A stretch of 64,000 nt of DNA from Lamprocystis purpurea DSM 4197. GTDB taxonomy: Bacteria; Pseudomonadota; Gammaproteobacteria; Chromatiales; Chromatiaceae. The position numbers and the translations under genes were made by a program. Each line of letters begins with the position of its first letter. Positions within the stretch are counted from its first letter, which is position 1. The DNA is taken from positions 93,024 through 157,023 of the forward strand of contig NZ_KB902520.1 of NCBI RefSeq assembly GCF_000379525.1, read 5' to 3'. Shown here one piece after another: positions 26,129-35,515 of the stretch. A model generated the notes under the pieces. The model worked only from the letters and a program-made list of their open reading frames with translations, had not been told where the DNA came from and searched no databases.

Positions 26129-26815
26129 ATGAGGACCCAAGGGCCGACGCCGAGCGCTCGATGCGCGTACCTGCCCCTGCTTGCTCTGGCCGCCCTGATG
26201 GCGGCCACGGCTGCTGCCCAGGCGGCCAGCTTCGGTGATTACCTGAAGCAGTTGGGCGGCTTCTCATTCGGCGGAAGCGAGTTCAGCCCCGCCGATATGG
26301 CCGGCAACCAGAAGCAATGGGAAGACCGCGAGCGCTGGGTCAAGGAGGCCCTGGACCAGGCCTATCTGGCCCTGGCACGCTCGGACAAAGAGGTGAATCT
26401 GTTCGATTTCCAGAACTATTACAATGTCCTGTCCATCCAGTGGACCCCCGAGTACCTGACCGACCCGGCCCATATCGGCAATCTCAACGCCTACGCGACC
26501 TTCACCGAGTACCTCTCACGGTATCTCAAGGTCAAGCAGGAACTCATCACGAAGATCGCTGAACTCAACCGTCACTATGCAGTACTGAAGCAGATCGATC
26601 CGCGCCGCCTCACCGGTCCCTTCCAACTGGACACCGGCGGCCAGGCGCAGTCCTACACCCAGCAGGCCGCCGGCTCGGTGGACGCGACCGCCCACCAGGC
26701 GGCCCTGGCCACTTCCGCCGGGGCGGTGGAGAAATACACCGCGGAACTGAATCGCGCCATCGACTATGGGCTCGATCTGGAAGGCCACTTCAAGCAGGCG
26801 ACGGGGATTCAGTGA
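26129..26815 (+). CDS. secreted helical protein of the VWA operon
   Basis: The 228-residue product has a signal peptide (to ATAAAQAA-S) and a mature part predicted to be mainly helical, with heptad-like runs (YLKVKQELITKIAELNRHYAVLK) and a C-terminal Ala-rich helix pair. I do not recognise the family. CGAGGA lies 8 bases before the ATG at 26129, and the gene starts 19 bp after the second binding protein, so it belongs to the operon. It may be a structural partner in the periplasm; nothing in it suggests an enzyme. Confidence 0.65.
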   Translation: MRTQGPTPSARCAYLPLLALAALMAATAAAQAASFGDYLKQLGGFSFGGSEFSPADMAGNQKQWEDRERWVKEALDQAYLALARSDKEVNLFDFQNYYNVLSIQWTPEYLTDPAHIGNLNAYATFTEYLSRYLKVKQELITKIAELNRHYAVLKQIDPRRLTGPFQLDTGGQAQSYTQQAAGSVDATAHQAALATSAGAVEKYTAELNRAIDYGLDLEGHFKQATGIQ

Positions 26816-26991
26816 CGGTTTCTAAATTAAACAAGTCTTTTTGTTGTTGACGAGGTCAGCGGTCGTCGCGGCGCGGTACGTCCAGTCAGGGTTCATCCAG
26901 GCGACACATTCGGTTGCTACCTTATTGCAATGCAATATCGCAGCCCACCGTCGGCCCGATCCCAGGGCCTGCCGCCAGCGAGGACCCCAGC

Positions 26992-28431
26992 GTGGAATCC
27001 ACAACCGCCGACTTCATCGAGAACCGGACCTTCGACGAGATCCAGATCGGACAGACCGCGGAACTGGAGCGCACCCTGACCCGCGACGACGTGGCCCTGT
27101 TCGGCAAGGTGTCCGGAGACCTCAACCCGATCCACACCGACGCGGCCTATGCCGTGGAGAGCGGGGCCCGGGGGGTGGTCGGCCACAGCCTCTGGGCCAC
27201 CAGCCTGATCTCCAGCTTGTTGGGCAACGTGCTGCCCGGTCCAGGTACGGTGTATGTCAGCCAGGACTCCAACTTCCACCGGGCGGTGGACTTGGGCGAC
27301 ACCCTGACCGCCCGCATCCGGGTCCGCGAGCGCCGCGAGGGGCGCGTCGTCCTGTTCGACTGCGAGGTCCGCAACCAGCGCCATGAGCCGGTGATGGACG
27401 GCGTGGCGCAGGTCGTGGCGCCGGCGGAACGCATCCGCTTCCGCCGCGTGGAGGCCCCCGAGGTTTCGGTTCGGCACCACGACAGCTTCGGCGTCCTGTT
27501 GGAGGCGGTCCAGGCACTGGAGCCGGTGCCGACGGCCGTGGTTCACCCGGTCGACCAGGTCTCGCTGCAAGGCGCCATCGAGGCCTTCCAGGACGGCTTC
27601 ATCCAGCCCATCCTGATCGGGCCCTTGGGCCGCATCCGCAGCGTTGCGGATGAACTCGGGCTCGACCTCGGCAGCATTGAGATCATCGACGTCGCGCACA
27701 GCCATGCCGCCGCCGCGCGCGCCGTGGCCCTGATCCGCGAGGGCCGTGCCGAGATCCTGATGAAGGGCAGCCTGCACACCGACGAGGTGCTCGCCGCCGT
27801 GCTGGACAAGGTCAACGGCATCCGTACCGCCCGGCGTATCAGCCACGTCTTCGTGATGGACGTGCCCACCTACCCCAAGCTGCTGCTGGTCTCCGACGCG
27901 GCCGTCAACATCGCCCCGGACCTGGAGGCCAAGGCCGACATCTGCCAGAACGCGATCGACCTGGCCCACACCCTGGGAGTCGCGCGACCCAAGGTTGCGA
28001 TCCTGTCCGCGGTGGAAACGATCCGGCCCAAGATCCAGTCCACCTTGGACGCCGCCGCACTCTGCAAGATGGCCGAGCGCGGCCAGATTCAGGGCGGCGT
28101 CTTGGACGGCCCGCTCGCCATGGACAACGCGATCAACCCGGAGGCGGCGCGGATCAAGAAGATCGCCTCGGAGGTCGCCGGGGTCGCCGACGTGCTCATC
28201 GTCCCGGATCTGGAGTCCGGCAACATCCTCGCCAAGCAACTCATCTTCCTCGCCAACGCGGAAGCGGCCGGGGTGGTCCTGGGCGCGCGGGTGCCGATCG
28301 TGCTGACCTCGCGCGCCGACAGCGTGCGCACGCGCCGCGCCAGCGCCGCCGTCGCCGTGCTCCATGCCCATGCGGTGCGTCAGGGGCTGATCCTGAAAGA
28401 CCTGCCCAAGGACCTGGTCAAGGGTGCTTGA
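26992..28431 (+). CDS. bifunctional MaoC hydratase/phosphate acetyltransferase
   Basis: The 479-residue fusion joins an N-terminal hot-dog MaoC-like domain (about residues 10-150), with the hydratase-2 motif SGDLNPIHTD, to a phosphate acetyl/butyryltransferase domain (about 165-475) with ILMKGSLHTDEVL, KVAILSAVETI and VADVLIVPDLESGNILAKQL. The second part interconverts acyl-CoA and acyl phosphate. The GTG at 26992 is chosen since AGGA lies 7 bases before it and upstream codons look non-coding. It is followed by acetate kinase 10 bp later, which would turn the acyl phosphate into acid plus ATP. Confidence 0.9.
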   Translation: MESTTADFIENRTFDEIQIGQTAELERTLTRDDVALFGKVSGDLNPIHTDAAYAVESGARGVVGHSLWATSLISSLLGNVLPGPGTVYVSQDSNFHRAVDLGDTLTARIRVRERREGRVVLFDCEVRNQRHEPVMDGVAQVVAPAERIRFRRVEAPEVSVRHHDSFGVLLEAVQALEPVPTAVVHPVDQVSLQGAIEAFQDGFIQPILIGPLGRIRSVADELGLDLGSIEIIDVAHSHAAAARAVALIREGRAEILMKGSLHTDEVLAAVLDKVNGIRTARRISHVFVMDVPTYPKLLLVSDAAVNIAPDLEAKADICQNAIDLAHTLGVARPKVAILSAVETIRPKIQSTLDAAALCKMAERGQIQGGVLDGPLAMDNAINPEAARIKKIASEVAGVADVLIVPDLESGNILAKQLIFLANAEAAGVVLGARVPIVLTSRADSVRTRRASAAVAVLHAHAVRQGLILKDLPKDLVKGA

Positions 28432-28441
28432 GGAGGCCGCC

Positions 28442-29659
28442 ATGAACGACCTGATCCTCACCCTGAATGCCGGGTCTTCCAGCGTCAAGTTTGCCCTCTA
28501 CGAGATTGTCGATGACGCACCGGCGGTGCGCGTGAAGGGCCAGGTGGAGGGCATCGGCACGGCCCCGCATTTCGTCGCCAAGGACCCCTCGGGCAAGCTG
28601 CTGGCCGAGAGCTACTGGGAAGCCGTGCCCGCCGGCCAAGGCCACGCCCGCGCCTTCAAGCAGATCTGGAACTGGCTGGCGGACGCGGCCCAGGGCCAAG
28701 CCATCCTCGCCGTGGGTCATCGGGTCGGCCACGGCGGCGAGACCTATGCCGAGCCGGTGCTGGTGGACGCGCAGGTTCTGCACGTCCTGACCGGCCTGAT
28801 CCCACTGGTGCCGCTGCACCAGCCGAACAATCTGGCCGCGATCCGGGCGGTGGCGATGGACCATCCCGAGCTGCCGCAGGTGGCTTGCTTCGACACCGGT
28901 TTTCATCGCGGGCGCGCTCGCGTGACCGAACAGCTCGGCCTGCCGCGGGCGCTCCTGGACCGTGGGGTCAAGCGCTACGGTTTCCACGGACTTTCCTATG
29001 AGTACATCGCCGGGCGCCTGCGCGAGCTGGCCCCGGAGGTCGCCGACGGCCGGGTGGTGGTGGCCCACCTGGGCAGCGGGGCGAGCATGACCGCCTTGAT
29101 CGGCGGACGCAGCGTCGATACCACCATGAGCTTCTCGGCCCTGGACGGGCTGCCCATGGGCACCCGCTGCGGGGTGCTGGACGCGGGGGTGATCCTGTTC
29201 CTGATGCGTGAGGACGGGTTGGGGGTCACCGAGTTGGAGGACCTGCTGTACAAGCGGTCCGGGCTGCTGGGTCTCTCCGGGGTCAGCAACGACCTGCGCG
29301 ACCTGCACGCGAGCGACGACCCGCGCGCCGCGGAGGCGATCGACTATTTCTGCTATCGCATCGGCCAGACCCTGGGGGCACTGTGCGCCTCCATCGGCGG
29401 TCTCGATGCCCTGGTATTCACCGCCGGAGTCGGCGAAAACGACGCGGTGGTCCGCGCCAGGGTCTGCCGCGACGCCGCCTGGCTCGGCATCAGGCTCGAC
29501 GAGGCGGCCAATGGGACCCAAGGCCCGCGGATCAGCCCGCCGGGTGCGATCCCGTCAGTGTGGGTCATCCCCACCGACGAAGAGGCCATGATCGCCCGCC
29601 ACACCTTGCGCGTCGTACGTGAACTTTCGTCGCCAACATTGGGATCAGATCATGCTTGA
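28442..29659 (+). CDS. ackA: acetate kinase
   Basis: The 405-residue enzyme moves phosphate between acetyl phosphate and ADP. Family motifs are all present: LNAGSSSVKFALYEI at the N-terminus, HRVGHGGE, KRYGFHGLSYEYI, VAHLGSGASM with DTTMSFSALDGLPMGTRCG, and FTAGVGENDAVVRARV for the nucleotide. AGGAGG lies 5 bases before the ATG. The 3' end overlaps fabI by 8 bp, so the two are translationally linked. A propionate or butyrate kinase activity cannot be excluded. Confidence 0.93.
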   Translation: MNDLILTLNAGSSSVKFALYEIVDDAPAVRVKGQVEGIGTAPHFVAKDPSGKLLAESYWEAVPAGQGHARAFKQIWNWLADAAQGQAILAVGHRVGHGGETYAEPVLVDAQVLHVLTGLIPLVPLHQPNNLAAIRAVAMDHPELPQVACFDTGFHRGRARVTEQLGLPRALLDRGVKRYGFHGLSYEYIAGRLRELAPEVADGRVVVAHLGSGASMTALIGGRSVDTTMSFSALDGLPMGTRCGVLDAGVILFLMREDGLGVTELEDLLYKRSGLLGLSGVSNDLRDLHASDDPRAAEAIDYFCYRIGQTLGALCASIGGLDALVFTAGVGENDAVVRARVCRDAAWLGIRLDEAANGTQGPRISPPGAIPSVWVIPTDEEAMIARHTLRVVRELSSPTLGSDHA

Positions 29660-30431
29660 TGACAGCTATTTCAGCCTTGACGGCAAGAAGGGCCTGGTGA
29701 TCGGGATTGCCAACGAACACTCGATCGCCTACGGCTGCGCCAGGGCCTTCCGCACCTTGGGGGCAGACCTGGCAGTCACCTATCTCAACGACAAGGCCCG
29801 GCCCTACGTAGAACCGCTCGCCAAGACGGTCGACGCCGAGCTCTTTCTGCCCTGCGACGTGATGGTGGAAGGCGAACTGGAGTCGGTCTTCGCGGCCGTG
29901 CGTGAACGCTGGGGCCGACTCGACTTCGCGGTCCATTCCATCGCCTTCGCTCCGCGCGAGGACCTGCAGGGGCGGTTGGTGGACTCCTCCGCCGCGGGGT
30001 TCGGCCTGGCCGTCAACGTCTCCGCCCATTCCTTCCTGCGCATGGCGCGCTTGGCGGAGCCCCTGATGGCAGACGGCGGCTCGCTCTTCGCCATGACCTT
30101 CTACGGTGCCGACAAGGTGTTGCCGACCTACAACCTGATGGGTCCGGTCAAGGCCGCACTGGAGGCGGCGGTGCGCTACGCCGCCGCTGAGCTCGGACCC
30201 AAGGGCATCCGCGCTTATGCCCTCTCCCCCGGTCCCCTGCACACGCGCGCCGCCTCCGGCCTCAAGGGCTTCGATGCCTTGGTGGACAGCGCCGAGCAGC
30301 GGGCCCCCCTGCGGCGGCTGGCGGAGATCGACGACGTGGGGGCAGTCGCGGCCATGCTCGCGACCCGCACCGGCGTCATGCTGACCGGGCAGACCATCTA
30401 CGTGGACGGCGGCTTCCACATCACCGGCTGA
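29652..30431 (+). CDS. fabI: enoyl-[acyl-carrier-protein] reductase, FabI type
   Basis: The 259-residue short-chain dehydrogenase-family enzyme reduces trans-2-enoyl-ACP with NAD(P)H in fatty-acid synthesis. It has the FabI-type dinucleotide loop VIGIANEHSIAYG (not TGxxxGxG), HSIAFAPREDLQGR, and the active-site run TFYGADKVLPTYNLMGPVKA with the spaced Tyr and Lys. It ends IYVDGGFHITG, close to the FabI consensus. It begins inside the ackA coding region. A copy within an acyl-phosphate/CoA module may serve that module rather than general fatty-acid synthesis; this is inference. Confidence 0.88.
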   Translation: MLDDSYFSLDGKKGLVIGIANEHSIAYGCARAFRTLGADLAVTYLNDKARPYVEPLAKTVDAELFLPCDVMVEGELESVFAAVRERWGRLDFAVHSIAFAPREDLQGRLVDSSAAGFGLAVNVSAHSFLRMARLAEPLMADGGSLFAMTFYGADKVLPTYNLMGPVKAALEAAVRYAAAELGPKGIRAYALSPGPLHTRAASGLKGFDALVDSAEQRAPLRRLAEIDDVGAVAAMLATRTGVMLTGQTIYVDGGFHITG

Positions 30432-30465
30432 CCGCCGCCAACGTCTCGACTGACCGGAGTAGACT

Positions 30466-32880
30466 ATGCACAACTTCCCCGATTTCTCCCAGCAGCCGGA
30501 GGTGGCGAATGCCCTCACCGGGCTCGGCCAGTCCGCCAAGGACAGTAGCGAGGCCTTCGTGGGCTACGCCAAGGACTTGGACTTCATCGCCAAGACCCAC
30601 GGTGAGCGGGCGGCCAAAACGGCACAGACCAACCTCCAGCGCAACCATGAGGCCTGGACCACTGTCACGAAGGCCCTGATGTCGCCCCAGTTGGCCCCGC
30701 AACTGGCCCAGCAGTGGATCGCCTATCTCACCGATGCCGCCCAGCGCGCGGTGCTCGTCACCGATGCCCTGCGCCAGCGCGGCAACTACTTCAATGAGCA
30801 CGAGGAGAACTCGAACAAGACGGTGCTGAGTTGGGACCACGACCTGGTGATCGACGGCGCCAAACTGACTCGTCCGGTCAACTACTCGCTGGTGCGCATC
30901 CGGGCTCCCGAGGGTGTGACGGTGCGCGAGAACGGCCGCCCCTACATCATCATCGACCCGCGCGCGGGCCACGGCTCCGGGATCGGCGGATTCAAGCATG
31001 AGAGCGAGGTCGGCGTCGCCATCCATCAGGGTCATCCGGTCTATTTCGTGACCTTCACCCGACTCCCGCAGCCCGGCCAGACCATCGCCGACGTCACCGC
31101 CGCGGAGGCCGACTTTGTGCGCGAGGTGCGCCGCCGCCACCCGGACGCGCCCCGGCCGATCGTCATCGGCAACTGCCAGGGCGGCTGGGCCGCCATGCTG
31201 TTGGCCGCTACCAACCCGGACATCACCGGCCCCATCGTCGCCAATGGGGCGCCGCTGTCTTACTGGGCGGGTCAGAAGGGCAAGAACCCGATGCGCTACA
31301 TGGGCGGCCTGGTGGGCGGTGCCATGTCCATCAAGCTCATGAGCGACCTGGGCAACGGGCTCTTCGACGGCTCCAACCTGGTGTCCAATTTCGAGCGCCT
31401 GAGCCCCAGCAACACCTGGTGGAGCAAGTACTACGACCTGTGGCGGGAGGTGGACACCGAGGTCCCGCGCTTCGTCGGGTTCGAGCGCTGGTGGAGCAGT
31501 TTCTATTACATGACCGAGCAGGAGATCCGCTGGATCGTCGAGAACCTGTTCGTCGGCAACCGCCTGGCGCGGGGCTGCGCCAACCTGGACGCCCGCACCC
31601 ATGTGGACCTGCGCAACATCAACTCGCCGATCATTATCTTCGCCTCGCACGGGGACAACATCACCCCGCCGCAGCAGGCCCTGGGTTGGATTGCCGATCA
31701 CTACAAGGACGTGGAAGAGATCAAGGCGCGCGGTCAGCGCATCCTCTACACCCTGCACGAAAATGTGGGGCATCTGGGGATCTTCGTCTCCTCGACGATC
31801 GCCAAGAAGGAGCATCAGGAGATCGTCTCCACCCTGAAGGCGATCGAGGCACTGTCCCCTGGCCTCTACGAGATGGTGATCGCGGATGCCACCGGCGAGG
31901 GGTTAGACCGCCGTTTCCATGTCATTTTCCAGGAGCGCACCATCCCCGAGGTCATCGCCGAGTGCGGCGGGGATGACTCCGACCGCCCGTTCGCCGCCGT
32001 GGCCCGTTACTCGGAGCTTGCGACCCACCTCTACGACCTGACGCTCAGCCCCATGGTCCGGGCGATGAGCACCCAGCAGAGCGCGGAGCTGCTTGCCGCG
32101 ACCAACCCGATGCGCATGCAGCGTGCGAGCCTGAGTGACCGCAACCCGCTGATGCAGCCGATGGCGGCCCTGGCCGAGCAGGTGCGCGCACAGCGCCAGG
32201 CGGCGCCCGCGGACAACCCCTTCCGGCAACTGGAGCAGTTCGGCGCCGATCTGGTGACTCAGGGGTGGGACCAGGTGCGGGACATGCAGAACGCCATGAT
32301 CGAGATGAGCTTTCACCTGCTGTGGTCGCTGCCCCCGGTGGCGGCCCTGGGCGCGCCCATGTCCCAACTCATCAGCGAGGCCCCCCAGGAGGACCTGCGC
32401 ACCTTGGTGCAGGTGCAGGATGCCCTGGACCGCATCGAGCAGGGCAGCTTCGCCGAGGGCGTGATCCGCATGCTGATTCTCATGGCCCACTCGCGCAAGG
32501 AGGTGCGCCGCTCGCGCCTGGAGCGCTCCAACCAGATGCTCATGAGCACCGAGCCGTTCGCGAGCATGAAGCCGAAGACCCGCACCCGGCTGATCCATCG
32601 CGAGTCGCTGATCGTCGGCTTCGAACCGGAGGCGGCGATCGCCGCGCTGCCCAAACTGATCGCGGGTGACGAGGACCGCCGCCGTGCCCTGGCCCTGTGC
32701 TGGGAGATCGCCGGCCCGCGTGAGGAGATGAGCCCCGAGACCCTGGTGCTGATGGCGCGGCTCGCCGCGGTGCTGGATCAGGAGGCGTTGCCGTGGCAGC
32801 GCGAGGCGAGCGATCAACCCGACCAGCCTGACCCAGCCGACCAGCCCGAGAAGGTCAGCAAGGTACGCAGGATCGCGTGA
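30466..32880 (+). CDS. DUF3141 protein, PHA-synthase-like alpha/beta hydrolase
   Basis: The 804-residue protein belongs to the DUF3141 family. A helical, phasin-like N-terminus (about residues 1-110) precedes an alpha/beta-hydrolase domain with nucleophile elbow IGNCQGGWAAML (Cys near residue 237), an Asp in IFASHGDNITPPQQ (near 396) and a His in ENVGHLGIFVSS (near 435). The Cys-Asp-His set and the order match class III-like PhaC polyester synthases rather than Ser hydrolases. A long helical C-terminal region follows. It sits between fabI and a CoA-transferase, so an acyl-CoA or polyester substrate is plausible. The reaction itself is not established. Confidence 0.8.
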   Translation: MHNFPDFSQQPEVANALTGLGQSAKDSSEAFVGYAKDLDFIAKTHGERAAKTAQTNLQRNHEAWTTVTKALMSPQLAPQLAQQWIAYLTDAAQRAVLVTDALRQRGNYFNEHEENSNKTVLSWDHDLVIDGAKLTRPVNYSLVRIRAPEGVTVRENGRPYIIIDPRAGHGSGIGGFKHESEVGVAIHQGHPVYFVTFTRLPQPGQTIADVTAAEADFVREVRRRHPDAPRPIVIGNCQGGWAAMLLAATNPDITGPIVANGAPLSYWAGQKGKNPMRYMGGLVGGAMSIKLMSDLGNGLFDGSNLVSNFERLSPSNTWWSKYYDLWREVDTEVPRFVGFERWWSSFYYMTEQEIRWIVENLFVGNRLARGCANLDARTHVDLRNINSPIIIFASHGDNITPPQQALGWIADHYKDVEEIKARGQRILYTLHENVGHLGIFVSSTIAKKEHQEIVSTLKAIEALSPGLYEMVIADATGEGLDRRFHVIFQERTIPEVIAECGGDDSDRPFAAVARYSELATHLYDLTLSPMVRAMSTQQSAELLAATNPMRMQRASLSDRNPLMQPMAALAEQVRAQRQAAPADNPFRQLEQFGADLVTQGWDQVRDMQNAMIEMSFHLLWSLPPVAALGAPMSQLISEAPQEDLRTLVQVQDALDRIEQGSFAEGVIRMLILMAHSRKEVRRSRLERSNQMLMSTEPFASMKPKTRTRLIHRESLIVGFEPEAAIAALPKLIAGDEDRRRALALCWEIAGPREEMSPETLVLMARLAAVLDQEALPWQREASDQPDQPDPADQPEKVSKVRRIA

Positions 32881-32985
32881 CCCGCATCGCCGGAAGGACG
32901 GCCTTCGGGTCGCCCTCCCGCGCACGCCACCGGCCCCGGACCACGCGGCGCCGACACCGCTCCAACGCAGCAGAGGAGATCCCCA

Positions 32986-34986
32986 GTGCGCCCTGACCGG
33001 ACCCGCCACCACAGCACCGAGCGTGGCAAGTTGGTAACCGCTGCCGAAGCGGTCCGCCTGATCCGTCCGGGCGACACCGTCGCCACTGGCGGTTTCGTCG
33101 GCATCGGCGTCCCCGAGGAGATCGAGATCGCCCTCCAGGACCTCTACCTGGCGCACGCGGACGATGCCAGTGACACCACGTGCCCGCGCGACCTGACCCT
33201 GGTCTATGCCGCCGGTCAGGGCGACGGTGACGCGCGCGGCCTCAACCACCTGGCCCCCATCGGCCTGGTCAGGCGGATCATCGGCGGCCATTGGGGGAAG
33301 GTCCCCAAGCTCCAGCAACTGGCGGTCGACAACCAGATCGAGGCTTACAACCTCCCGCAGGGCGTCATCTCACAGTTGTTTCGCGACATCGCCGCCGACA
33401 AGCCCGGGCACCTCTCGCGCGTCGGCCTGGGAACCTTCGTCGACCCGCGTTTCGGCGGCGGCAAGCTCAATGCGCGCACCACCGAGGACCTGGTGGAACT
33501 GATGCAGATCGGCGCCGAGGAGTATCTCTTCTACAAAACGTTTCCGATCGACGTGGCCATTGTCCGCGGGACCACGGCGGACCCCGACGGCAACATCACC
33601 ATGGAGCGTGAGGCCCTGACCCTGGAATCACTCGCGCTGGCGATGGCCGCCCACAACAGCGGCGGGCTCGTGATCGTGCAGGTGGAGCGGGTGGCCGAGC
33701 GTGGGTCACTCAACCCCAGGCAAGTCAAAATCCCGGGCATCCTGGTCGACTGCATCGTGGTCGCGCGTCCCGAGAACCATATGCAGACCTTTGCCAGTGC
33801 CCATAACCCGGCCTTCGCCGCTGAGGTGCGGTTGCCGCTGGACGCCGTGGCGGCCATGAGCATGTCCGAGCGCAAGGTGATCGCACGGCGCGCCGCGATG
33901 GAACTGCGGCCCAATGCCGTGGTGAACCTGGGGATCGGAATGCCGGAAGGGATTGCCGCCGTTGCCAACGAGGAGCGCATCCTGGATATGATGACCCTGA
34001 CGGCGGAGCCGGGAGTCATCGGCGGCGTCCCGGCCGGTGGCCTGGATTTCGGGGCGGCGACCAACGCCGCGGCCATCATCGATCAGCCCTATCAGTTCGA
34101 TTTCTATGACGGCGGCGGACTGGACCTGGCCTTCCTCGGGCTCGCCCAGGTCGACCGGGCGGGTAACGTCAACGTCTCGAAGTTCGGCAGTCACCTCGCC
34201 GGGGCCGGCGGCTTCATCAACATCAGCCAGAGTGCCCGTCAGGTCGTCTTCGTCGGCACGTTCACCGCCGGCAGACTCGGGCTCTCCTTTGCCGACGGGC
34301 AACTGCGGATCGAGCGCGATGGCCCGGGGTGCAAGTTCGTCAGCACCGTGGAGCAACGCACCTTCTCCGGAGCCTATGCCGTCAGCCGCGGCCGTGAGCC
34401 CCTGTATATCACCGAACGCTGCGTCTTCCGGCTGACCGCGCAGGGATTGGAACTGACCGAGATCGCTCCCGGCGTTGACTTGGAGCGTGACATCCTGGCG
34501 CGGATGGAGTTCGTGCCCATCATCCACAATCCGCAGCCCATGGACGCCCGGCTCTTCCTGCCTCAGCCGATGGGGCTGCGCGGCGCGTTGGTCGATCTGC
34601 CCCTGCCGGCGCGGCTCGTCTACGACCCGGCCAAAGACACGCTGTTTGTCAACTTCGAGCGACTGGAGGTGAGGGACCACGCGACGATCGGCGTCATCCG
34701 TGATCTCATTGCCGATATCTGCGAACCAATCGGGCACAAAGTGTGCGCAGTGGTCAATTACGAGGGCTTCGAGGTCGACCGCGACCTGGAGGATGATTAC
34801 CTGAACATGGTGCAGGAAGCCGTAAACCGCTACTACCGCAGCGTCAGTCGCTATACCAGCAGTGTCTTCATGCGTACCAAGCTAGGGACCGACCTGGCTG
34901 CGCGCGGTCTCGCGCCGCACATCTTCGAGTCGGCCGACGAGGCGCGGGCCTTCCTGGCGGGAGACGCCGAGCGGACCACTGGGTGA
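32986..34986 (+). CDS. acyl-CoA:carboxylate CoA-transferase with C-terminal extension
   Basis: The 666-residue protein fuses both halves of a family I CoA-transferase. The first half holds [15 protein letters not shown] and YAAGQGDG; the second holds [14 protein letters not shown] and the active-site Glu in [19 protein letters not shown]. It resembles propionate/acetate CoA-transferases (YdiF, Pct). These are about 520-550 residues; the final 130 residues (from [15 protein letters not shown]) are an extra domain, probably alpha/beta. The GTG at 32986 follows GAGGAG. It closes the acetate module, where it could activate acids or share CoA with storage-polymer metabolism. Confidence 0.87.
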   Translation: MRPDRTRHHSTERGKLVTAAEAVRLIRPGDTVATGGFVGIGVPEEIEIALQDLYLAHADDASDTTCPRDLTLVYAAGQGDGDARGLNHLAPIGLVRRIIGGHWGKVPKLQQLAVDNQIEAYNLPQGVISQLFRDIAADKPGHLSRVGLGTFVDPRFGGGKLNARTTEDLVELMQIGAEEYLFYKTFPIDVAIVRGTTADPDGNITMEREALTLESLALAMAAHNSGGLVIVQVERVAERGSLNPRQVKIPGILVDCIVVARPENHMQTFASAHNPAFAAEVRLPLDAVAAMSMSERKVIARRAAMELRPNAVVNLGIGMPEGIAAVANEERILDMMTLTAEPGVIGGVPAGGLDFGAATNAAAIIDQPYQFDFYDGGGLDLAFLGLAQVDRAGNVNVSKFGSHLAGAGGFINISQSARQVVFVGTFTAGRLGLSFADGQLRIERDGPGCKFVSTVEQRTFSGAYAVSRGREPLYITERCVFRLTAQGLELTEIAPGVDLERDILARMEFVPIIHNPQPMDARLFLPQPMGLRGALVDLPLPARLVYDPAKDTLFVNFERLEVRDHATIGVIRDLIADICEPIGHKVCAVVNYEGFEVDRDLEDDYLNMVQEAVNRYYRSVSRYTSSVFMRTKLGTDLAARGLAPHIFESADEARAFLAGDAERTTG

Positions 34987-35068
34987 CGGAAGCGGTCAGG
35001 CCGACGGGCAGACTTGGTATCCTTTCGCCGACCGTCCGCTCGTCGGCTGCCATATAGCCTACGTACCT

Positions 35069-35118
35069 GATATCCGGACAGAGCCTTGGTGTCGGGGCGG
35101 GTTTGAAACCCGCCCCTG
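35069..35118. repeat. GCGGGTTTGAAACCCGC hairpin repeat, copy 1
   Basis: GATATCCGGACAGAGCCTTG followed by the palindrome GGGGCGGGTTTGAAACCCGC. The inverse complement at 41719-41770 carries the same 20-base lead and the same palindrome with few changes. Confidence 0.6.
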
Positions 35119-35197
35119 GCAGCCTGTCGGACTTTAGGCGATTTCCGCATTAGACGCTATCAAGAATCAAGCTCCGTAGGAGCCCGCTTGCGGGCGT
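35119..35197. repeat. solo end of the GCAGCCTGTCGGACTT element
   Basis: This stretch matches, in inverse orientation, the right 80 bases of the inverted-repeat element at 52081-52329: GCAGCCTGTCGGACTTTAGG, then CGATTTCCG, GACGCTATCAAGAATCAAGC and CGTAGGAGCCCGCTTGCGGG. The other end is absent, so it is a truncated copy. Confidence 0.7.
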
Positions 35198-35214
35198 TGA
35201 TCATCGTTCCGGCC

Positions 35215-35293
35215 GTAGGGTGGACAAGCGATAGCGCAGTCCACCGAATCCCGCGCCGTTGCTGGTGGACTGCGCTGCGCTTGTCCACCCTAC
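35215..35293. repeat. GTAGGGTGGACAAGC palindrome
   Basis: GTAGGGTGGACAAGCGATAG is mirrored by CGCTGCGCTTGTCCACCCTAC. A related palindrome built on GTGGATAAG/CTTATCCACC lies at 59094-59208. Flanks TTGATCATCGTTCCGGCC and GGCCGGAGCGGCGATCAAGG are partly inverted. No gene lies in 34987-35515. Confidence 0.6.
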
Positions 35294-35515
35294 GATGTCC
35301 CGTGGCCGGAGCGGCGATCAAGGCCGGTCACGGCGTCGGCATGCTGGTGGATTGGTGGGTCAGCCCTCAACTTCAGTTAGAATGCGGCCGTGGGTAGGGC
35401 GAAGCGACATGGCGCAGGGTTGCCCGCGCGGGAGCCCAAGGCTGACGCCTTGGATTTCAGCGGGTCTTTTCGCGCGCCGTTTGACGTTTGATGGACCACT
35501 CCCAAGGAGCGAACT

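Noticed and set aside
24697..26208. 503-residue minus-strand frame opposite the second binding protein
   Set aside because: Antisense shadow with biased His, Leu and Gly content and no recognisable domain.
26917..28488. 523-residue minus-strand frame opposite the MaoC-phosphotransacetylase gene
   Set aside because: Antisense shadow; the plus-strand motifs are unambiguous.
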